From assembly GCF_039523795.1 (NCBI RefSeq), contig NZ_BAAAFZ010000038.1, positions 62,001 through 126,000 on the forward strand: DNA of 64,000 nt, read 5' to 3'. Shown piece by piece: positions 34,235 to 46,186 of this stretch. The notes under the pieces were generated by a model. The model saw nothing but the letters and a program-made list of their open reading frames with translations, was not told the origin of the DNA and searched no databases. The stretch's first letter is position 1; each line of letters opens with the position of its first letter. The position numbers and the translations under genes are program-made. Source of the stretch: Craurococcus roseus (lineage in GTDB: Bacteria; Pseudomonadota; Alphaproteobacteria; Acetobacterales; Acetobacteraceae).

Positions 34235-35008
34235 TTGGCGCAGCTTTCCTTGCAGGGCGTGGGCAAGACGTTCCGCGGGCGCGCCGGCGCGTGGGAGGCC
34301 GTGCGCGAGGTCTGCCTCGACATCGCCGAGGGCGAGTTCCTGTGTCTGCTCGGCACATCCGGCTGCGGCAAGACCACGGTGCTCAACATGGTGGCGGGCT
34401 TCGAGGCGCCGACGGCGGGGCGCATCCTGCTCGACGGCCGGGAGGTGGCGCGGCCGGGCGCCGAACGGGGCGTCGTGTTCCAGGGCCAGGACAGCTTGTT
34501 CGACTGGCTTTCCGCGCTCGACAACATCGCCTTCGGCCTCCGCCTGCGCGGCGTCGGGCGCCGCGAACGGCGCGAGGCGGCGCGGCGCTACCTCGACATG
34601 GTGGGCCTCGGCGGCCAAGGCGCCAAGCACCCGGCCGAGCTCTCGGGCGGGATGAAGCAGCGCATCCAGATCGCCCGCGCCCTGGCGAACGACCCGCGCA
34701 TCCTGCTGATGGACGAGCCCTTCGGCGCGCTCGACGCCATGACCCGCGCCGGCCTGCAAACCGAGTTCTCCCGCATCTGGCGGGCCACGGGCAAAACGGT
34801 GCTGTTCATCACCCACGACATCGAGGAAGCCTGCGCCCTGGCCACCCGCGTCGCGGTGATGACGCGCGGCCCGGGAGGGCGCATCAAGGCCGTATTGCCC
34901 GTGGACCTGCCGTTCCCGCGCGACCGCACCTCGGACGCCTTCATGGCGGTGTTCCGCGAGGTCCACGCCCTCATCCACGCCGAGATCGCGGGGCAGGGGG
35001 CGGCTTGA
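34235..35008 (+). CDS. Nitrate/sulfonate/taurine-type ABC transporter ATP-binding protein
   Basis: A 257-residue ATPase of the TauB/SsuB group. Walker A is GTSGCGKTT (about residues 46-54); the Q-loop VFQGQDSLFDWLSALDN has the FxWL pattern of this class; signature LSGGMKQRIQIARAL and Walker B ILLMDEPFGALD follow. It starts at TTG 34235 with GGAGGGAG upstream; no ATG or GTG fits the N-terminus. It is the first gene of a three-gene operon encoding ATPase, permease and binding protein. Confidence 0.9.
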   Translation: MAQLSLQGVGKTFRGRAGAWEAVREVCLDIAEGEFLCLLGTSGCGKTTVLNMVAGFEAPTAGRILLDGREVARPGAERGVVFQGQDSLFDWLSALDNIAFGLRLRGVGRRERREAARRYLDMVGLGGQGAKHPAELSGGMKQRIQIARALANDPRILLMDEPFGALDAMTRAGLQTEFSRIWRATGKTVLFITHDIEEACALATRVAVMTRGPGGRIKAVLPVDLPFPRDRTSDAFMAVFREVHALIHAEIAGQGAA

Positions 35009-35766
35009 ACGGGCGCGCGGCCACGGCGCTCGGCTACCTCGCCGGTTTCGCCCTCCTCTTCATCGTGTGGCACGTCGCGGCGACGCTGCTGGTCCGCTCC
35101 GCCCTGTTCCCGCCGCCCTGGCCGGTGCTGGAGCGGGCGGTGGCGCTGGTGGAGGACGGCATCCTCCAGGAGCAGGTGGCCGCCAGCCTGCGCCGCATCC
35201 TCCAGGGTTTCGCCATCGGCAGCGCCATCGGGGTGCCGCTGGGACTCGCCATCGGTTCGTTCCGCCTGGTGCGCGTGCTCCTGGAGCCCTGGACCGAGTT
35301 CTTCCGCTTCATCCCGGCGGTCGCCATGATCACCGTCTCGGTGATCTGGTTCGGCATCGGGGAGGAGAGCAAGGTCTTCCTCATCGCCTACACCACCGTC
35401 TTCGTCGTGGTGATCGCGACCGCGGCCGGGGTGGGCGCCGTGGCGCGGGACAAGGTGCGCGCCGCGCAGTGCCTGGGCGCCAGCCGGGCGCAGGTCTTCG
35501 CCCTGGTGGCGCTGCCCGCCACGGTGCCGCACATCCTGACCGGGATGCGGCTGGCGATGGCGAATTCCTTCGTCACCATCGTCGCGGCGGAGCTGGTGGC
35601 GAGCAACGACGGGCTCGGCAAGATGCTCTGGGACGCGCGGCTCTTCATGCAAGTCGAGGACGTCTTCGTGGCGCTGGTGGCCCTCGGCGCGCTCGGCTTC
35701 CTCTCCGACAGGGCCTTCCGCCTCGCCATCCGCGCCTTCGCCGGGCGCTTCAACCCGACCATGTGA
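35005..35766 (+). CDS. Nitrate/sulfonate/taurine-type ABC transporter permease
   Basis: A 253-residue permease with six TMs (TauC/SsuC class). EPWTEFFRFIPAVAMITVSV near residue 95 and the EAA loop RAAQCLGASRAQVFALVALP are characteristic. The start is TTG 35005, whose TTGA overlaps the ATPase stop; no other start codon precedes the first TM. It is 15 bp upstream of the binding-protein gene. Confidence 0.9.
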   Translation: MNGRAATALGYLAGFALLFIVWHVAATLLVRSALFPPPWPVLERAVALVEDGILQEQVAASLRRILQGFAIGSAIGVPLGLAIGSFRLVRVLLEPWTEFFRFIPAVAMITVSVIWFGIGEESKVFLIAYTTVFVVVIATAAGVGAVARDKVRAAQCLGASRAQVFALVALPATVPHILTGMRLAMANSFVTIVAAELVASNDGLGKMLWDARLFMQVEDVFVALVALGALGFLSDRAFRLAIRAFAGRFNPTM

Positions 35767-35781
35767 GGGAGTGCCCGACCC

Positions 35782-36747
35782 ATGCCGAGCCGAACCGTCG
35801 CCCGCCGCTCCGTCCTCGCCGCGCCCGCCCTCGGGCTCGCCATGCCGGCGCGCGCCCAGGGCGCGGCCAAGATGACGATCGCAACCGGCGTGGACCCCTC
35901 CTTCGCGCCGTTCTACGTCGGCCGGGAGGGCGGCTTCTTCCAGCGGAACGGCCTGGACGTCACGGTGAACACCGGCCCCTCCGGCAGCGCCATGGTGGCC
36001 TTCCTCATCGGCAACCAGATCCAGAGCGCCTACGGCGCCGAGCAGGCCGGCGTCTCCGCGCACCTCGTGGACCACGCGGTCGTGGCGGTGGCGGAGGGCA
36101 CGGCCCTGCTGCGCTGGATCAGCGTGCTCGGGCGCGGCGTGGAGAGCATGGAGGCGCTGAAGGGCAAGCGCGTCGGGGTGGCCCGCGGCACGGGCAGCGA
36201 GACCTTCTGGCTTTCCGTGCTGGACAAGCTGAAGCTGGACGCCGGCGACTACACCGTAGTGAACGTCGAGGCGCCGGAGATGGTCGCGGCGCTGGAACGC
36301 GGCAACATCGACGCCTTCGCCGTGTGGGAGCCCTGGCCGACCCGCGCGATGCGCGCCATCCCCGGCACGCGCATCCTGGTCAACAACGAAACAATCCAGG
36401 TCGTCCGCAACTACGTCTACATGAACCGCGGCTGGGTGGAGGCGAACCGCGACACCGCCACCCGCTTCCTGCGCGCCCTGGTGGAAGCGACGGCCTTCAT
36501 CGAGAGCGACCGGGAGGAGGCGGCGCGGCAGGTCGCGCGGTTCTTGCGGCAAGATCGCGGCTTGGTGGCGGAACTGATGGGAAAGGTCGGGTACCGCATG
36601 GACCTGACGGCCGATTCGGTGGCGAACGTCCAACTCGCCATAGACCAGCTTCGTGGCATGGGCCGGCTTGCGAAGGAGGTGACGCCGGCCCAGGTGATTT
36701 GGCCCGACGCCTTGCGCGCCGCGGCCCCGGATCGGGTGAAAATCTAG
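35782..36747 (+). CDS. Nitrate/sulfonate/taurine-type ABC substrate-binding protein
   Basis: A 321-residue periplasmic protein of the NMT1/TauA-like class. The signal peptide has a twin-arginine-like start (ARRSVLAAPALGLAMPARAQ, cleavage after about residue 26). The mature part begins KMTIATGVDPSFAPFYVGRE, with FFQRNGLDVTVN as in SsuA/TauA. VWEPWPTRA near residue 185 is the ligand-cleft motif. The ligand could be a sulfonate, a pyrimidine precursor or an aromatic acid; the sequence does not decide. Confidence 0.9.
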   Translation: MPSRTVARRSVLAAPALGLAMPARAQGAAKMTIATGVDPSFAPFYVGREGGFFQRNGLDVTVNTGPSGSAMVAFLIGNQIQSAYGAEQAGVSAHLVDHAVVAVAEGTALLRWISVLGRGVESMEALKGKRVGVARGTGSETFWLSVLDKLKLDAGDYTVVNVEAPEMVAALERGNIDAFAVWEPWPTRAMRAIPGTRILVNNETIQVVRNYVYMNRGWVEANRDTATRFLRALVEATAFIESDREEAARQVARFLRQDRGLVAELMGKVGYRMDLTADSVANVQLAIDQLRGMGRLAKEVTPAQVIWPDALRAAAPDRVKI

Positions 36748-36760
36748 ACTCGCCAGGGGC

Positions 36761-36790
36761 TTCAAATCGGACCGCAAAGGTCCTATTTAT
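36761..36790 (+). promoter_or_regulatory. suf promoter with palindromic operator
   Basis: TTCAAA (36761-36766), a 17-bp spacer and TATTTA (36784-36789) form a plausible sigma-70 promoter 22 bp before the regulator's GTG. Filling the spacer is a perfect inverted repeat GGACC-GCAAA-GGTCC (36769-36783). An operator between -35 and -10 implies repression, most simply by the Rrf2-type regulator encoded by the first gene. It does not match the E. coli IscR consensus. Confidence 0.55.
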
Positions 36791-36811
36791 CCGTCAACGA
36801 GGAGGCAAGCC

Positions 36812-37282
36812 GTGCTCAGGCTTTCCAAGTTGACGGACTACGCCGTGGTGGTGCTCACCCGTTTGGCGCGCGACGGCGCGACCCCGTCGGGGCCGGTGCA
36901 AACCGCCCTCAGCCTCGCCGCGGATACCGGCATCGCCGAGCCGACCGTTGCGAAGGTGCTCAAGATCCTGGCTCAGGCCGGGCTGGTCGAAGGGGTGAGG
37001 GGGCCTCGCGGCGGCTACCGCTTGGCCCGTCCCCTCGCCGCCGTGCCGCTGTCGGAGATCATCGTCGCCATCGACGGCCCGATCGCCCTCACCGCTTGCG
37101 TCGACGGCGGCATGGGCGGTTGCGAAGCCGAGGCCATCTGCCCCGTCCGGGGTCGTTGGGACCCGGTGAACGACGCCATCCGCCGCGCCCTGTCCGGGAT
37201 CACGCTGGCCGACCTCACGCTGCCCTCGCCGTGCCGGCGCCCCGCCGCGCCCGCCGCCCCCATCCACGCTCTTGCCGAGTAG
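36812..37282 (+). CDS. Rrf2-family SUF-operon regulator
   Basis: A 156-residue Rrf2/IscR-like winged-helix regulator. The HTH covers about residues 1-80 (MLRLSKLTDYAVVVLTRLAR, GIAEPTVAKVLKILAQAGLV), the wing is RGPRGGYRLARP, and three cysteines C96, C104 and C110 could hold an Fe-S cluster, with 8- and 6-residue spacing close to IscR. It matches the SUF-system regulator type placed first in alphaproteobacterial suf operons. It starts at GTG 36812 after a GAGGAGG Shine-Dalgarno. It probably senses cluster status and represses the operon through the palindrome just upstream. Confidence 0.9.
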   Translation: MLRLSKLTDYAVVVLTRLARDGATPSGPVQTALSLAADTGIAEPTVAKVLKILAQAGLVEGVRGPRGGYRLARPLAAVPLSEIIVAIDGPIALTACVDGGMGGCEAEAICPVRGRWDPVNDAIRRALSGITLADLTLPSPCRRPAAPAAPIHALAE

Positions 37283-37290
37283 GACACCCG

Positions 37291-38780
<1,490 letters not shown>

Positions 38781-38781
<1 letters not shown>

Positions 38782-39527
38782 TGTTGAAGATCGAGGGGCT
38801 GAGCGCGGAGATCGACGGCAAGCCGATCCTGAACGGGATCGACCTGGAGGTGCCGCAAGGCGAGTTGCACGCCATCATGGGCCCGAACGGTTCGGGCAAG
38901 TCCACTTTGTCCTACGTCCTCGCTGGGCGCGAGGGCTACGAGATCACGGGCGGTTCCGTGACCTTCGACGGCCACGACCTGCTGGCGATGGAGCCGGAGG
39001 AGCGTGCCGCGGCCGGCCTGTTCCTCGCCTTCCAGTATCCGGTGGAGCTGCCGGGCGTCGGCAACGCCAACTTCCTCCGCACGGCGCTGAACGCGCTGCG
39101 CCGTTCCAAGGGCGAGCCGGAGCTGGACGCCATGCAGTTCCTCAAGGTGGCGCGGGAGCGGATGCGCGCCCTCTCCATGCCGGAAGACATGCTGAAGCGC
39201 GGCGTCAACGTCGGATTCTCCGGCGGCGAGAAGAAGCGCAACGAAATCCTCCAGATGGCGCTGCTCAACCCGCGCATGGCCGTGCTCGACGAAACCGACA
39301 GCGGCCTCGACATCGACGCGCTCCGGATCGTGGCCGACGGCGTGAACGCCATGCGCGGCCCGGGCTTCTCGGCGCTGGTCATCACCCACTACCAGCGGCT
39401 GCTCGAGTACATCGTGCCCGACCGGGTCCATGTGCTGGTCAACGGCCGCATCGCAAAGAGCGGCGGGCCGGAGCTGGCGAAGGAGCTCGAAGTCTCCGGC
39501 TACGGGTCCGTGCAGGCTGCGGCATGA
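38781..39527 (+). CDS. sufC: Fe-S cluster assembly ATPase SufC
   Basis: A 248-residue ABC-type ATPase. Walker A is GPNGSGKST (about 34-42), the Q-loop is LFLAFQYPVELPGVGN, the SufC-specific signature FSGGEKKRNEILQMALLNP and the Walker B VLDETDSGLDIDAL are intact. It drives conformational change in the SufBC2D scaffold. It shares one base with sufB and 4 bp with sufD, so translation is coupled throughout. Confidence 0.96.
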
Positions 39528-40824
39528 CGGCGATGCAGCAAAAGGGCGCCGAAGGCTTCCTGCACCGCTTCGAGGGCCTACGCGAGCGCCTGCCCGGCGC
39601 GCGCCTGCCCTGGGCGGCGGCGCTGCGCGACAACGCGGCGGAGGCGTTCCGCGCGTCCGGTCTGCCGACCCGGCGGCTTGAGGCATGGCGCTACACCGAC
39701 CTTCGCGCTGTCTCCGAGGCCGGCTTCGACGAGCCGCTGACCGCGCTGGACGAGGCGTCCGGCCTCCCCCCAATGCATGGTGAAGCCCGCGCCGTGTTCG
39801 TGGACGGCCGCTCGCGCGCGGACCTGTCGAGGTTGGATGGCGTCGGCTTCGCCGCGCAGAGCTTGGCCGCCAATCTGCGGGAAGCGGAAGGCCGGCTCGG
39901 CGCCCTGTGCCGGCCGGATGAGCAGCCGCTTGCCGCATTGAACACCATGCTGTTCGAGGACGGGCTGGTGGTGACGGTGCCGGCGGGGATGTCCGGCGGC
40001 GTTCTGGATATGCTCTCCCTGGCGTCGCCTACGGAACGCCCCTCCGCCTTCCATCCACGCCACTTGGTCCGGTTGGAGGCGGGCGCCAGCCTCACCCTCA
40101 TCGAAACCGCCACCGGCCCGGAAGGGGCGCGCTACTTGCACAACCCGGTCTTCGAGATCGAGGTGGGTGAGGGCGCGACCTTCATCCACGCCCGCTTGCA
40201 GCAGGAAGGTGCGCAGGGCTTCCAGCTTTCCACGGTGTACGCGCGCGTTGCCGCCGGCGGCACCTACGACAACTTCACGCTCAACGCCGGCGGCAAGCTC
40301 GTGCGGAACGAGATCCACGCGGAGCTGGCCGGCCCCAAGGGCGCCTGCCACATGAACGGCGCGCAACTCCTCGGGCCAGGCCAGCACGCGGACACCACCA
40401 CCTTCCTCGACCACGCCGCGCCCGATTGCGCCAGCCGGCAGACCTACAAGACGGTGCTGTCCGGCAAGTCCCGTGGCGTGTTCCAGGGCAAGATCCTGGT
40501 GCGGCAGCCGGCGCAGCGCACGGACGGCTACCAGATGAACCAGGCGCTGTTCCTGTCGCCGGACGCCGAGATCGACAGCAAGCCGCAGCTCGAGATCTAC
40601 GCCGATGACGTGAAGTGCAGCCACGGCGCCACGGTGGGCGAGCTGGACGCCGAGCAGCTCTTCTACATGCGCGCCCGTGGCATCCCCGAGTCGCAGGCCC
40701 GCGCCATGCTGGTCGAGGCCTTCCTGGCCGAAGCGGTGGAAGGCGTGTCCGATCCTATCGCGCGCGGCGCGCTGGAGGCGGCGGTCGCGGGCTGGTGGGA
40801 CCGGCGGTTGAAGGAAGCAGCTTG

Positions 40825-40825
<1 letters not shown>
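39524..40825 (+). CDS. sufD: Fe-S cluster assembly protein SufD
   Basis: A 433-residue SufB paralogue and scaffold partner. The C-terminal beta-helix half is most conserved: QTYKTVLSGKSRGVFQGKIL, DGYQMNQALFLSPDAEIDSK and EIYADDVKCSHGATVGELD, the last with the SufD histidine. The N-terminal helical part (RLPWAAALRDNAAEAFRASG) is divergent, as usual. It starts at ATG 39524 overlapping sufC by 4 bp and shares one base with sufS. Confidence 0.94.
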
Positions 40826-42098
<1,273 letters not shown>

Positions 42099-42099
<1 letters not shown>

Positions 42100-42572
42100 T
42101 GTTCGACGACCTGCGCGACCTCTACCAGGAGGTCATCCTGGACCACGGGCGCAAGCCGCGGAATTTCCGCCGGCTGGAAGGCGCGAGCCGCACCGCCCGC
42201 GGCGACAATCCGCTCTGCGGCGACCGGATGGAGCTGTTCGTCGACCTGTCGCCGGAGGGGCGCATCGCCGACGCCGCCTTCCAGGGCCGCGGCTGCGCCA
42301 TCTCCATGGCCAGCGCCTCGCTGATGACGGAGACCGTCAAGGGCAAGACGCAGGCCGAAGCCACCGAACTCTCCAACAAGTTCCGCGAACTCGCCATGAG
42401 CGGAAACTGCCCCGAGTGCGGCGCTTCGCTCGCCGACGAGATGGAGCGTTTGCAGCCGCTCGCCGGCGTCCACGAGTTCCCGAGCCGCGTGAAGTGCGCG
42501 ACCCTCGCGTGGCACACCCTCAACGCCGCCCTGGCGGAGGACGCCCAGCAAAGGACCGCGACCAGTGAGTGA
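42099..42572 (+). CDS. sufU: SufU-type sulfur-transfer/scaffold protein
   Basis: A 157-residue IscU-fold protein. The zinc or sulfur-relay ligands are C40 and D42 (NPLCGDR), C66 (GRGCAIS) and C133 (RVKCATL), and the 18-residue SufU-type insertion between the second and third cysteine regions is present. It carries an extra CPEC pair (C104, C107) in that insertion, GNCPECGASL, common in alphaproteobacterial members but absent from Bacillus SufU. It relays persulfide sulfur from SufS. It overlaps sufT by 8 bp. Confidence 0.92.
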
Positions 42573-42951
42573 AAACAGCGCTCCCTCCCCGGCCGCCGCG
42601 CACGGCGCTTGGACCCCGGAAGGCGAGGTGCCCCCGCCCGCGCCGCAGCGTCCCGGCGAGGACACCATCGTCTCCATGCTGAAGACGGTGTTCGACCCAG
42701 AGATCCCGGTCGACATCTTCGAACTGGGCCTGATCTACGCGGTCGAGATCGCCGATGACGGCAAGGTCAAGGTCGAGATGACCCTGACCACCCCCTCGTG
42801 CCCCTCGGCGCAGGAACTGCCGGCCCAGGTGGAGGAAGCGGTGCGGATGGTGCCCGGCGTCGCCGACGTCGAAGTCGAGGTGGTCTGGGATCCGCCCTGG
42901 GACCAGAGCCGCATGAGCGAGGACGCACGCCTCGCTTTGAACATGTTCTGA
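42565..42951 (+). CDS. sufT: SUF-associated MIP18/DUF59 protein SufT
   Basis: A 128-residue protein with a proline-rich 30-residue leader and the MIP18-family core: VFDPEIPVDIFELGLIYAVE, then LTTPSCPSAQELPAQVEEAV with the conserved cysteine, and VEVVWDPPWDQSRMSEDAR. SufT/MIP18 proteins help target or mature Fe-S proteins. It starts at GTG 42565 inside sufU, so it is coupled. Confidence 0.9.
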   Translation: MSENSAPSPAAAHGAWTPEGEVPPPAPQRPGEDTIVSMLKTVFDPEIPVDIFELGLIYAVEIADDGKVKVEMTLTTPSCPSAQELPAQVEEAVRMVPGVADVEVEVVWDPPWDQSRMSEDARLALNMF

Positions 42952-42970
42952 CCGGAGACTGCTCCGCACC

Positions 42971-43351
42971 ATGAGCACGACCACCGACACACACGCCGCG
43001 ACGCCTCGCTCCAAGCGGGCCCTGCCGCCGCTGATGCAACTGACCGACGGCGCCGCCGAGCGCCTGCGCGCCCTCTACGCCGCCGGCGAGGAGGGCAAGC
43101 TCCTCCGCATCGGCGTGAAGACCAAGGGCTGCTCCGGCATGGCGTACGACCTATCCTGGGCGGACGCGCCGGCGTCGACCGATGAGCGCGTCACGGACAA
43201 GGGCGTCACGGTCCTAGTGGACCGCAAGGCCAGCCTGTTCCTGATCGGGACGGTGATGGACTACGAGGTGAAGGCGATGTCCGCCGGCTTCACCTTCACC
43301 AACCCGAACGAGAAGGGCCGCTGCGGCTGCGGCGAGAGCTTCCACGTCTGA
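42971..43351 (+). CDS. sufA: A-type Fe-S carrier (HesB/IscA/SufA)
   Basis: A 126-residue A-type carrier with the three ligand cysteines C54 (TKGCSGMAYDL), C118 and C120 (GRCGCGESFHV). An 18-residue polar leader precedes the family start LPPLMQLTDGAAERL. It receives clusters from SufBCD and passes them to apoproteins. It is the last gene of the suf operon, 19 bp after sufT, and converges with the metallohydrolase gene 33 bp further on. A short GC hairpin (43364-43380) lies between them without a T-tract. Confidence 0.93.
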   Translation: MSTTTDTHAATPRSKRALPPLMQLTDGAAERLRALYAAGEEGKLLRIGVKTKGCSGMAYDLSWADAPASTDERVTDKGVTVLVDRKASLFLIGTVMDYEVKAMSAGFTFTNPNEKGRCGCGESFHV

Positions 43352-43384
43352 CGCCAGCCCTCGCCGCCGTGCCGTGGCGGTAGG

Positions 43385-44362
43385 TCAGGCGCCGGAAGGC
43401 ACCAGCCGGTAGCCCGTACCCGCCTTCTCCACCCGGCCGGTCGCCGGGAAGGGGAAGTGGTAGCCCACCACCGTCATCCGCTCCGTCGCCGCACGCTCCA
43501 GCAGCTTCTTGCGGGTTTCCACGGCCTGCGCCGGGTCCATGTCGAACATCGGGTACCACTCGGGATTCGCCATGAACAGCGCGGGCGTGGTGATGGCGTC
43601 GCCGATGACGAGGCACTGCGCGGCGCCGTCGGCGATCAAGAAGCTCACGTGGCCGGGGCTGTGGCCGCGCGTGTCGAGCGCGGTGACGCCCGGCGCGACC
43701 TCCGCGCCCGGCCGGAACCGTTCCACCTTGTCGGCGTAAGGCGCGAAGCGCCGCCGGGCGTTGGCGAAACCGGGTTTGCGTGCTTCGGAGGCGCGCGCCT
43801 CCTCGCCGGTGTCGTTCCAGAACGTCCACTCGGCTTCCGGCACCTTGATGGCCGCGTTCGGGAAAGCCGGCGTCCCGTCCGGCGCGAGAAGGCCGCCGAC
43901 GTGGTCGCCATGGAAGTGCGAGATCACCACGGTTCTGACGGCGGCCGGGTCGTAGCCCGCGGCCCGCATGGCGGCCGGCATCTGACCGGTGCCAGGCGGC
44001 GCGCCCTGGCCGAAGCCCGTGTCGAGCAGCACCAGCCCGGCGCGCGTCTGCACGGCCGTCTGGTTGTAAGGGTTGTCGAGGCCCGGCCCGGGCGTCCCGG
44101 CCGCGGCGAGCGCGGCGGACACCGATTCCGCCGACACGCCCGGAACGAATCCCTGGGTCGCATCGGCGCGGCGGTTCGAACCGTCCTGCACAATGGCGAC
44201 CGGTAGCGAGCCGACCGTCATCTTGTGGAATTTCGGCGCGGCCGGCGGGGCTGCGGCCGACGCCGCCGGTTGCTGCTGCTGCGCCGAAGCGCCGCGGACG
44301 AGCGCCGGCGCGGCGAGCGCCGTCGTCGCGGCTAGGATGAAGCTGCGTCGCTCCGAAACCAT
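43385..44362 (-). CDS. Metallo-beta-lactamase-fold hydrolase, probably exported
   Basis: A 325-residue MBL-fold protein. The N-terminus is a Tat-like signal (SERRSFILAATTALAAPALV, cleavage near ASAQ about residue 28), followed by a low-complexity Q/A/P linker. The metal motif H149-x-H151-x-D153-H154 is in ISHFHGDHVGG, with further ligands in TRGHSPGHVSF and VIGDAITTP. The pattern resembles quorum-quenching lactonase and AHL lactonase-like or organophosphate hydrolase groups; the substrate is not set by sequence. ATG 44362 was chosen over an open frame extending to 44482. Confidence 0.87.
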   Translation of the reverse strand: MVSERRSFILAATTALAAPALVRGASAQQQQPAASAAAPPAAPKFHKMTVGSLPVAIVQDGSNRRADATQGFVPGVSAESVSAALAAAGTPGPGLDNPYNQTAVQTRAGLVLLDTGFGQGAPPGTGQMPAAMRAAGYDPAAVRTVVISHFHGDHVGGLLAPDGTPAFPNAAIKVPEAEWTFWNDTGEEARASEARKPGFANARRRFAPYADKVERFRPGAEVAPGVTALDTRGHSPGHVSFLIADGAAQCLVIGDAITTPALFMANPEWYPMFDMDPAQAVETRKKLLERAATERMTVVGYHFPFPATGRVEKAGTGYRLVPSGA

Positions 44363-44439
44363 GATCTCGCGATCCCTCCCGAGTCGTGCGCCGCTTCGCG
44401 CGCGGCCAAGGCACAAGCTACGCACGATCCGCGCCGTTG

Positions 44440-45720
44440 TCACAGCGCAAAGGCGACAACGGCCTCCAGGTGGGGCGACCACAGGAACTGGTCCACGGGC
44501 ACCGCGGACACCACACGGTAACCCGCTCCCTTCAAGGTCTTCGCGTCCTGCGCGAGCGCCGCCGGGTTGCAGGACACGTAGACCACGCGCGGCACGCGCC
44601 CCCGCGCCAACAAAGGCACCTGTTCCGGCGCGCCGCCGAACGGCGGGTCCAGCACCACGGCCGCAAAGGGCTTCAGCTCCGCCGGCAAGAGGGGCTGCCG
44701 GACGAGGTCGCGGCGCACCGCCTTGATCCGTGCGCCCGCCCGCCCAGCGGCCGCCTCCAGAGCGCCCACCGCCCCCACCGAGGCTTCGTAGGCGTTGACC
44801 CGGGCGCGCTCGGCCAGGGCGAAGCTCAACGTGCCGACACCGGCATGGAGTTCGGCGATCGCAGCACGGCCCGGCAGGCGCTCCGGCAACCCGGCCAGCA
44901 CCGCTTCGCGGGTCGCGGCCTCACCGGCCGGACTCGCTTGCAGAAAGGCGCCTGGGGGAGGGTGGACGGCCGCTCCGCCGAAGCGGATGGCGGCGGGGCC
45001 GTGCTGGGCCGCGACCTCCGGGGCCCGATCGCCAAGGGCCCAAGCGACACGCGGGACGCCGTGCGCGGCGGCGAAGGCGGCGAGCTTGGCCCGCGCCGGG
45101 GCGTCCAGCGCGCCGTCGGTGCGCAGCAGCAAGTCCGGCCCGGTGTCGAGCAGGTTCACCACCGCCGACCCTTCCCGCCGCAAGGCGGGCAACCCGCGCA
45201 ACAGGTCGCGGAGCGGACCGAACAAGGAAACCAGCCGCGGGTCCAGCACCTCGCAGGTTTGGAGGTCCAGGACCGTCCTGCCGACGCGCGCATGGAAACC
45301 CAAAGCCACACGGCCGTCCGGCCGCCGGCGCAGCGCCAGATCCGCCCGGCGGCGGGCTCGGGGCGGGGTGCGGACGAGGGGAGCCACTGGGACTTCCGCG
45401 AAGCCGGCGCGCGACAGCGCTTCGACCAGCTTGCCGTGCTTCCATTCGGCGTAGGGCACGTCCGCCCAGTGCTGGAGGGCGCAGCCGCCGCAAGCCGCGA
45501 AGTGCGGGCACGGCGGCTCGACGCGGTCCGGGCTGGCGCGGAGCACGGCTTCCGGCTCGGCCAACCGGCCGCCGCCCCGCTTGCCCAGGTCGCGGACGGC
45601 CAGCGTCTCTCCCGGCAGGCTGCGCGGCACGAAGCACGGGCCGCCGTCCGGCATGCGCGCGAGTCCATCGCCGGCGGCGCCGAGCGCGGTCACGGCCAGT
45701 TCCATCGCGTCAGGGTTCAT
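44440..45720 (-). CDS. RlmD/TrmA-type SAM-dependent RNA (uracil-5-)methyltransferase
   Basis: A 426-residue RNA methyltransferase of the RumA/TrmA family. An N-terminal TRAM-like part (about 4-60) precedes the 4Fe-4S cysteines C71, C77, C80 (PPCPHFAACGGCALQHW) and C156 (LQTCEVLD). SAM motif LHAGVGTLSFALAERA, the DPP motif VLDPPFGGAPEQV and the catalytic cysteine in YVSCNPAALAQD follow. The Fe-S cluster points to the 23S rRNA m5U branch rather than TrmA. It starts at ATG 45720, overlapping the DUF2721 gene by 11 bp. Confidence 0.9.
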   Translation of the reverse strand: MNPDAMELAVTALGAAGDGLARMPDGGPCFVPRSLPGETLAVRDLGKRGGGRLAEPEAVLRASPDRVEPPCPHFAACGGCALQHWADVPYAEWKHGKLVEALSRAGFAEVPVAPLVRTPPRARRRADLALRRRPDGRVALGFHARVGRTVLDLQTCEVLDPRLVSLFGPLRDLLRGLPALRREGSAVVNLLDTGPDLLLRTDGALDAPARAKLAAFAAAHGVPRVAWALGDRAPEVAAQHGPAAIRFGGAAVHPPPGAFLQASPAGEAATREAVLAGLPERLPGRAAIAELHAGVGTLSFALAERARVNAYEASVGAVGALEAAAGRAGARIKAVRRDLVRQPLLPAELKPFAAVVLDPPFGGAPEQVPLLARGRVPRVVYVSCNPAALAQDAKTLKGAGYRVVSAVPVDQFLWSPHLEAVVAFAL

Positions 45721-46114
45721 CGGCGAGCGGCAGGTGCCGGGAAGCGAGGCGTACCTCGGCAAGGAACAGGACGAGCGCGGCGATGAGGGCGAGCATGGCG
45801 GCGATCAGAAGCGCCGCCAGCACCCAGGCGACGCGCAACTCGAGAAACGCGCCGCCGAAGGAGGCGACGATGAGCGAGCAGAGCAGCATCGCCGCCAGCA
45901 CGCAGGCGCCGATGGCGCGGTGCAGGCACCAAGCCCTCCGCACCAGCCGCTGCCGCTCGCCCGGCAGCGGCGGGGAAAGGCCGTTGCGGATCGCCCTTTC
46001 CCGGTCGATCAAACGGCCGAGCCGGCCGGCCAAGACGTTCAGCGCTGAGAAGATGCCGGTGAGGAGGAACGCCGGCGCGAGCGACTGCCCTATCGCCCGC
46101 TCGATCTCCGCCAC
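45710..46114 (-). CDS. DUF2721 membrane protein
   Basis: A 134-residue small membrane protein of unknown function. One hydrophobic segment near residues 12-30 (LAPAFLLTGIFSALNVLAGR) and two near 68-118 (AIGACVLAAMLLCSLIVASF and VLAALLIAAMLALIAALVLF) match the three-helix DUF2721 pattern. A basic loop RLGRLIDRERAIRNG lies between them. It starts at GTG 46114 and ends inside the start of the RNA methyltransferase gene, implying coupling. Confidence 0.8.
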   Translation of the reverse strand: MAEIERAIGQSLAPAFLLTGIFSALNVLAGRLGRLIDRERAIRNGLSPPLPGERQRLVRRAWCLHRAIGACVLAAMLLCSLIVASFGGAFLELRVAWVLAALLIAAMLALIAALVLFLAEVRLASRHLPLADEP

Positions 46115-46186
46115 GTCCTCGGGCCCGAACGGCCAAATGGGTGCGGCCTCCGCTGCCTTGCCGGCGCCTGCCGCGCCCCGCCGCTA

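Noticed and set aside
44173..44182. GGTTCGAACC resembling a tRNA T-loop
   Set aside because: It is inside the metallohydrolase coding sequence and no acceptor, D or anticodon arms surround it; the similar GGGTTCGAAAACC at 29148 is likewise inside the GNAT gene.
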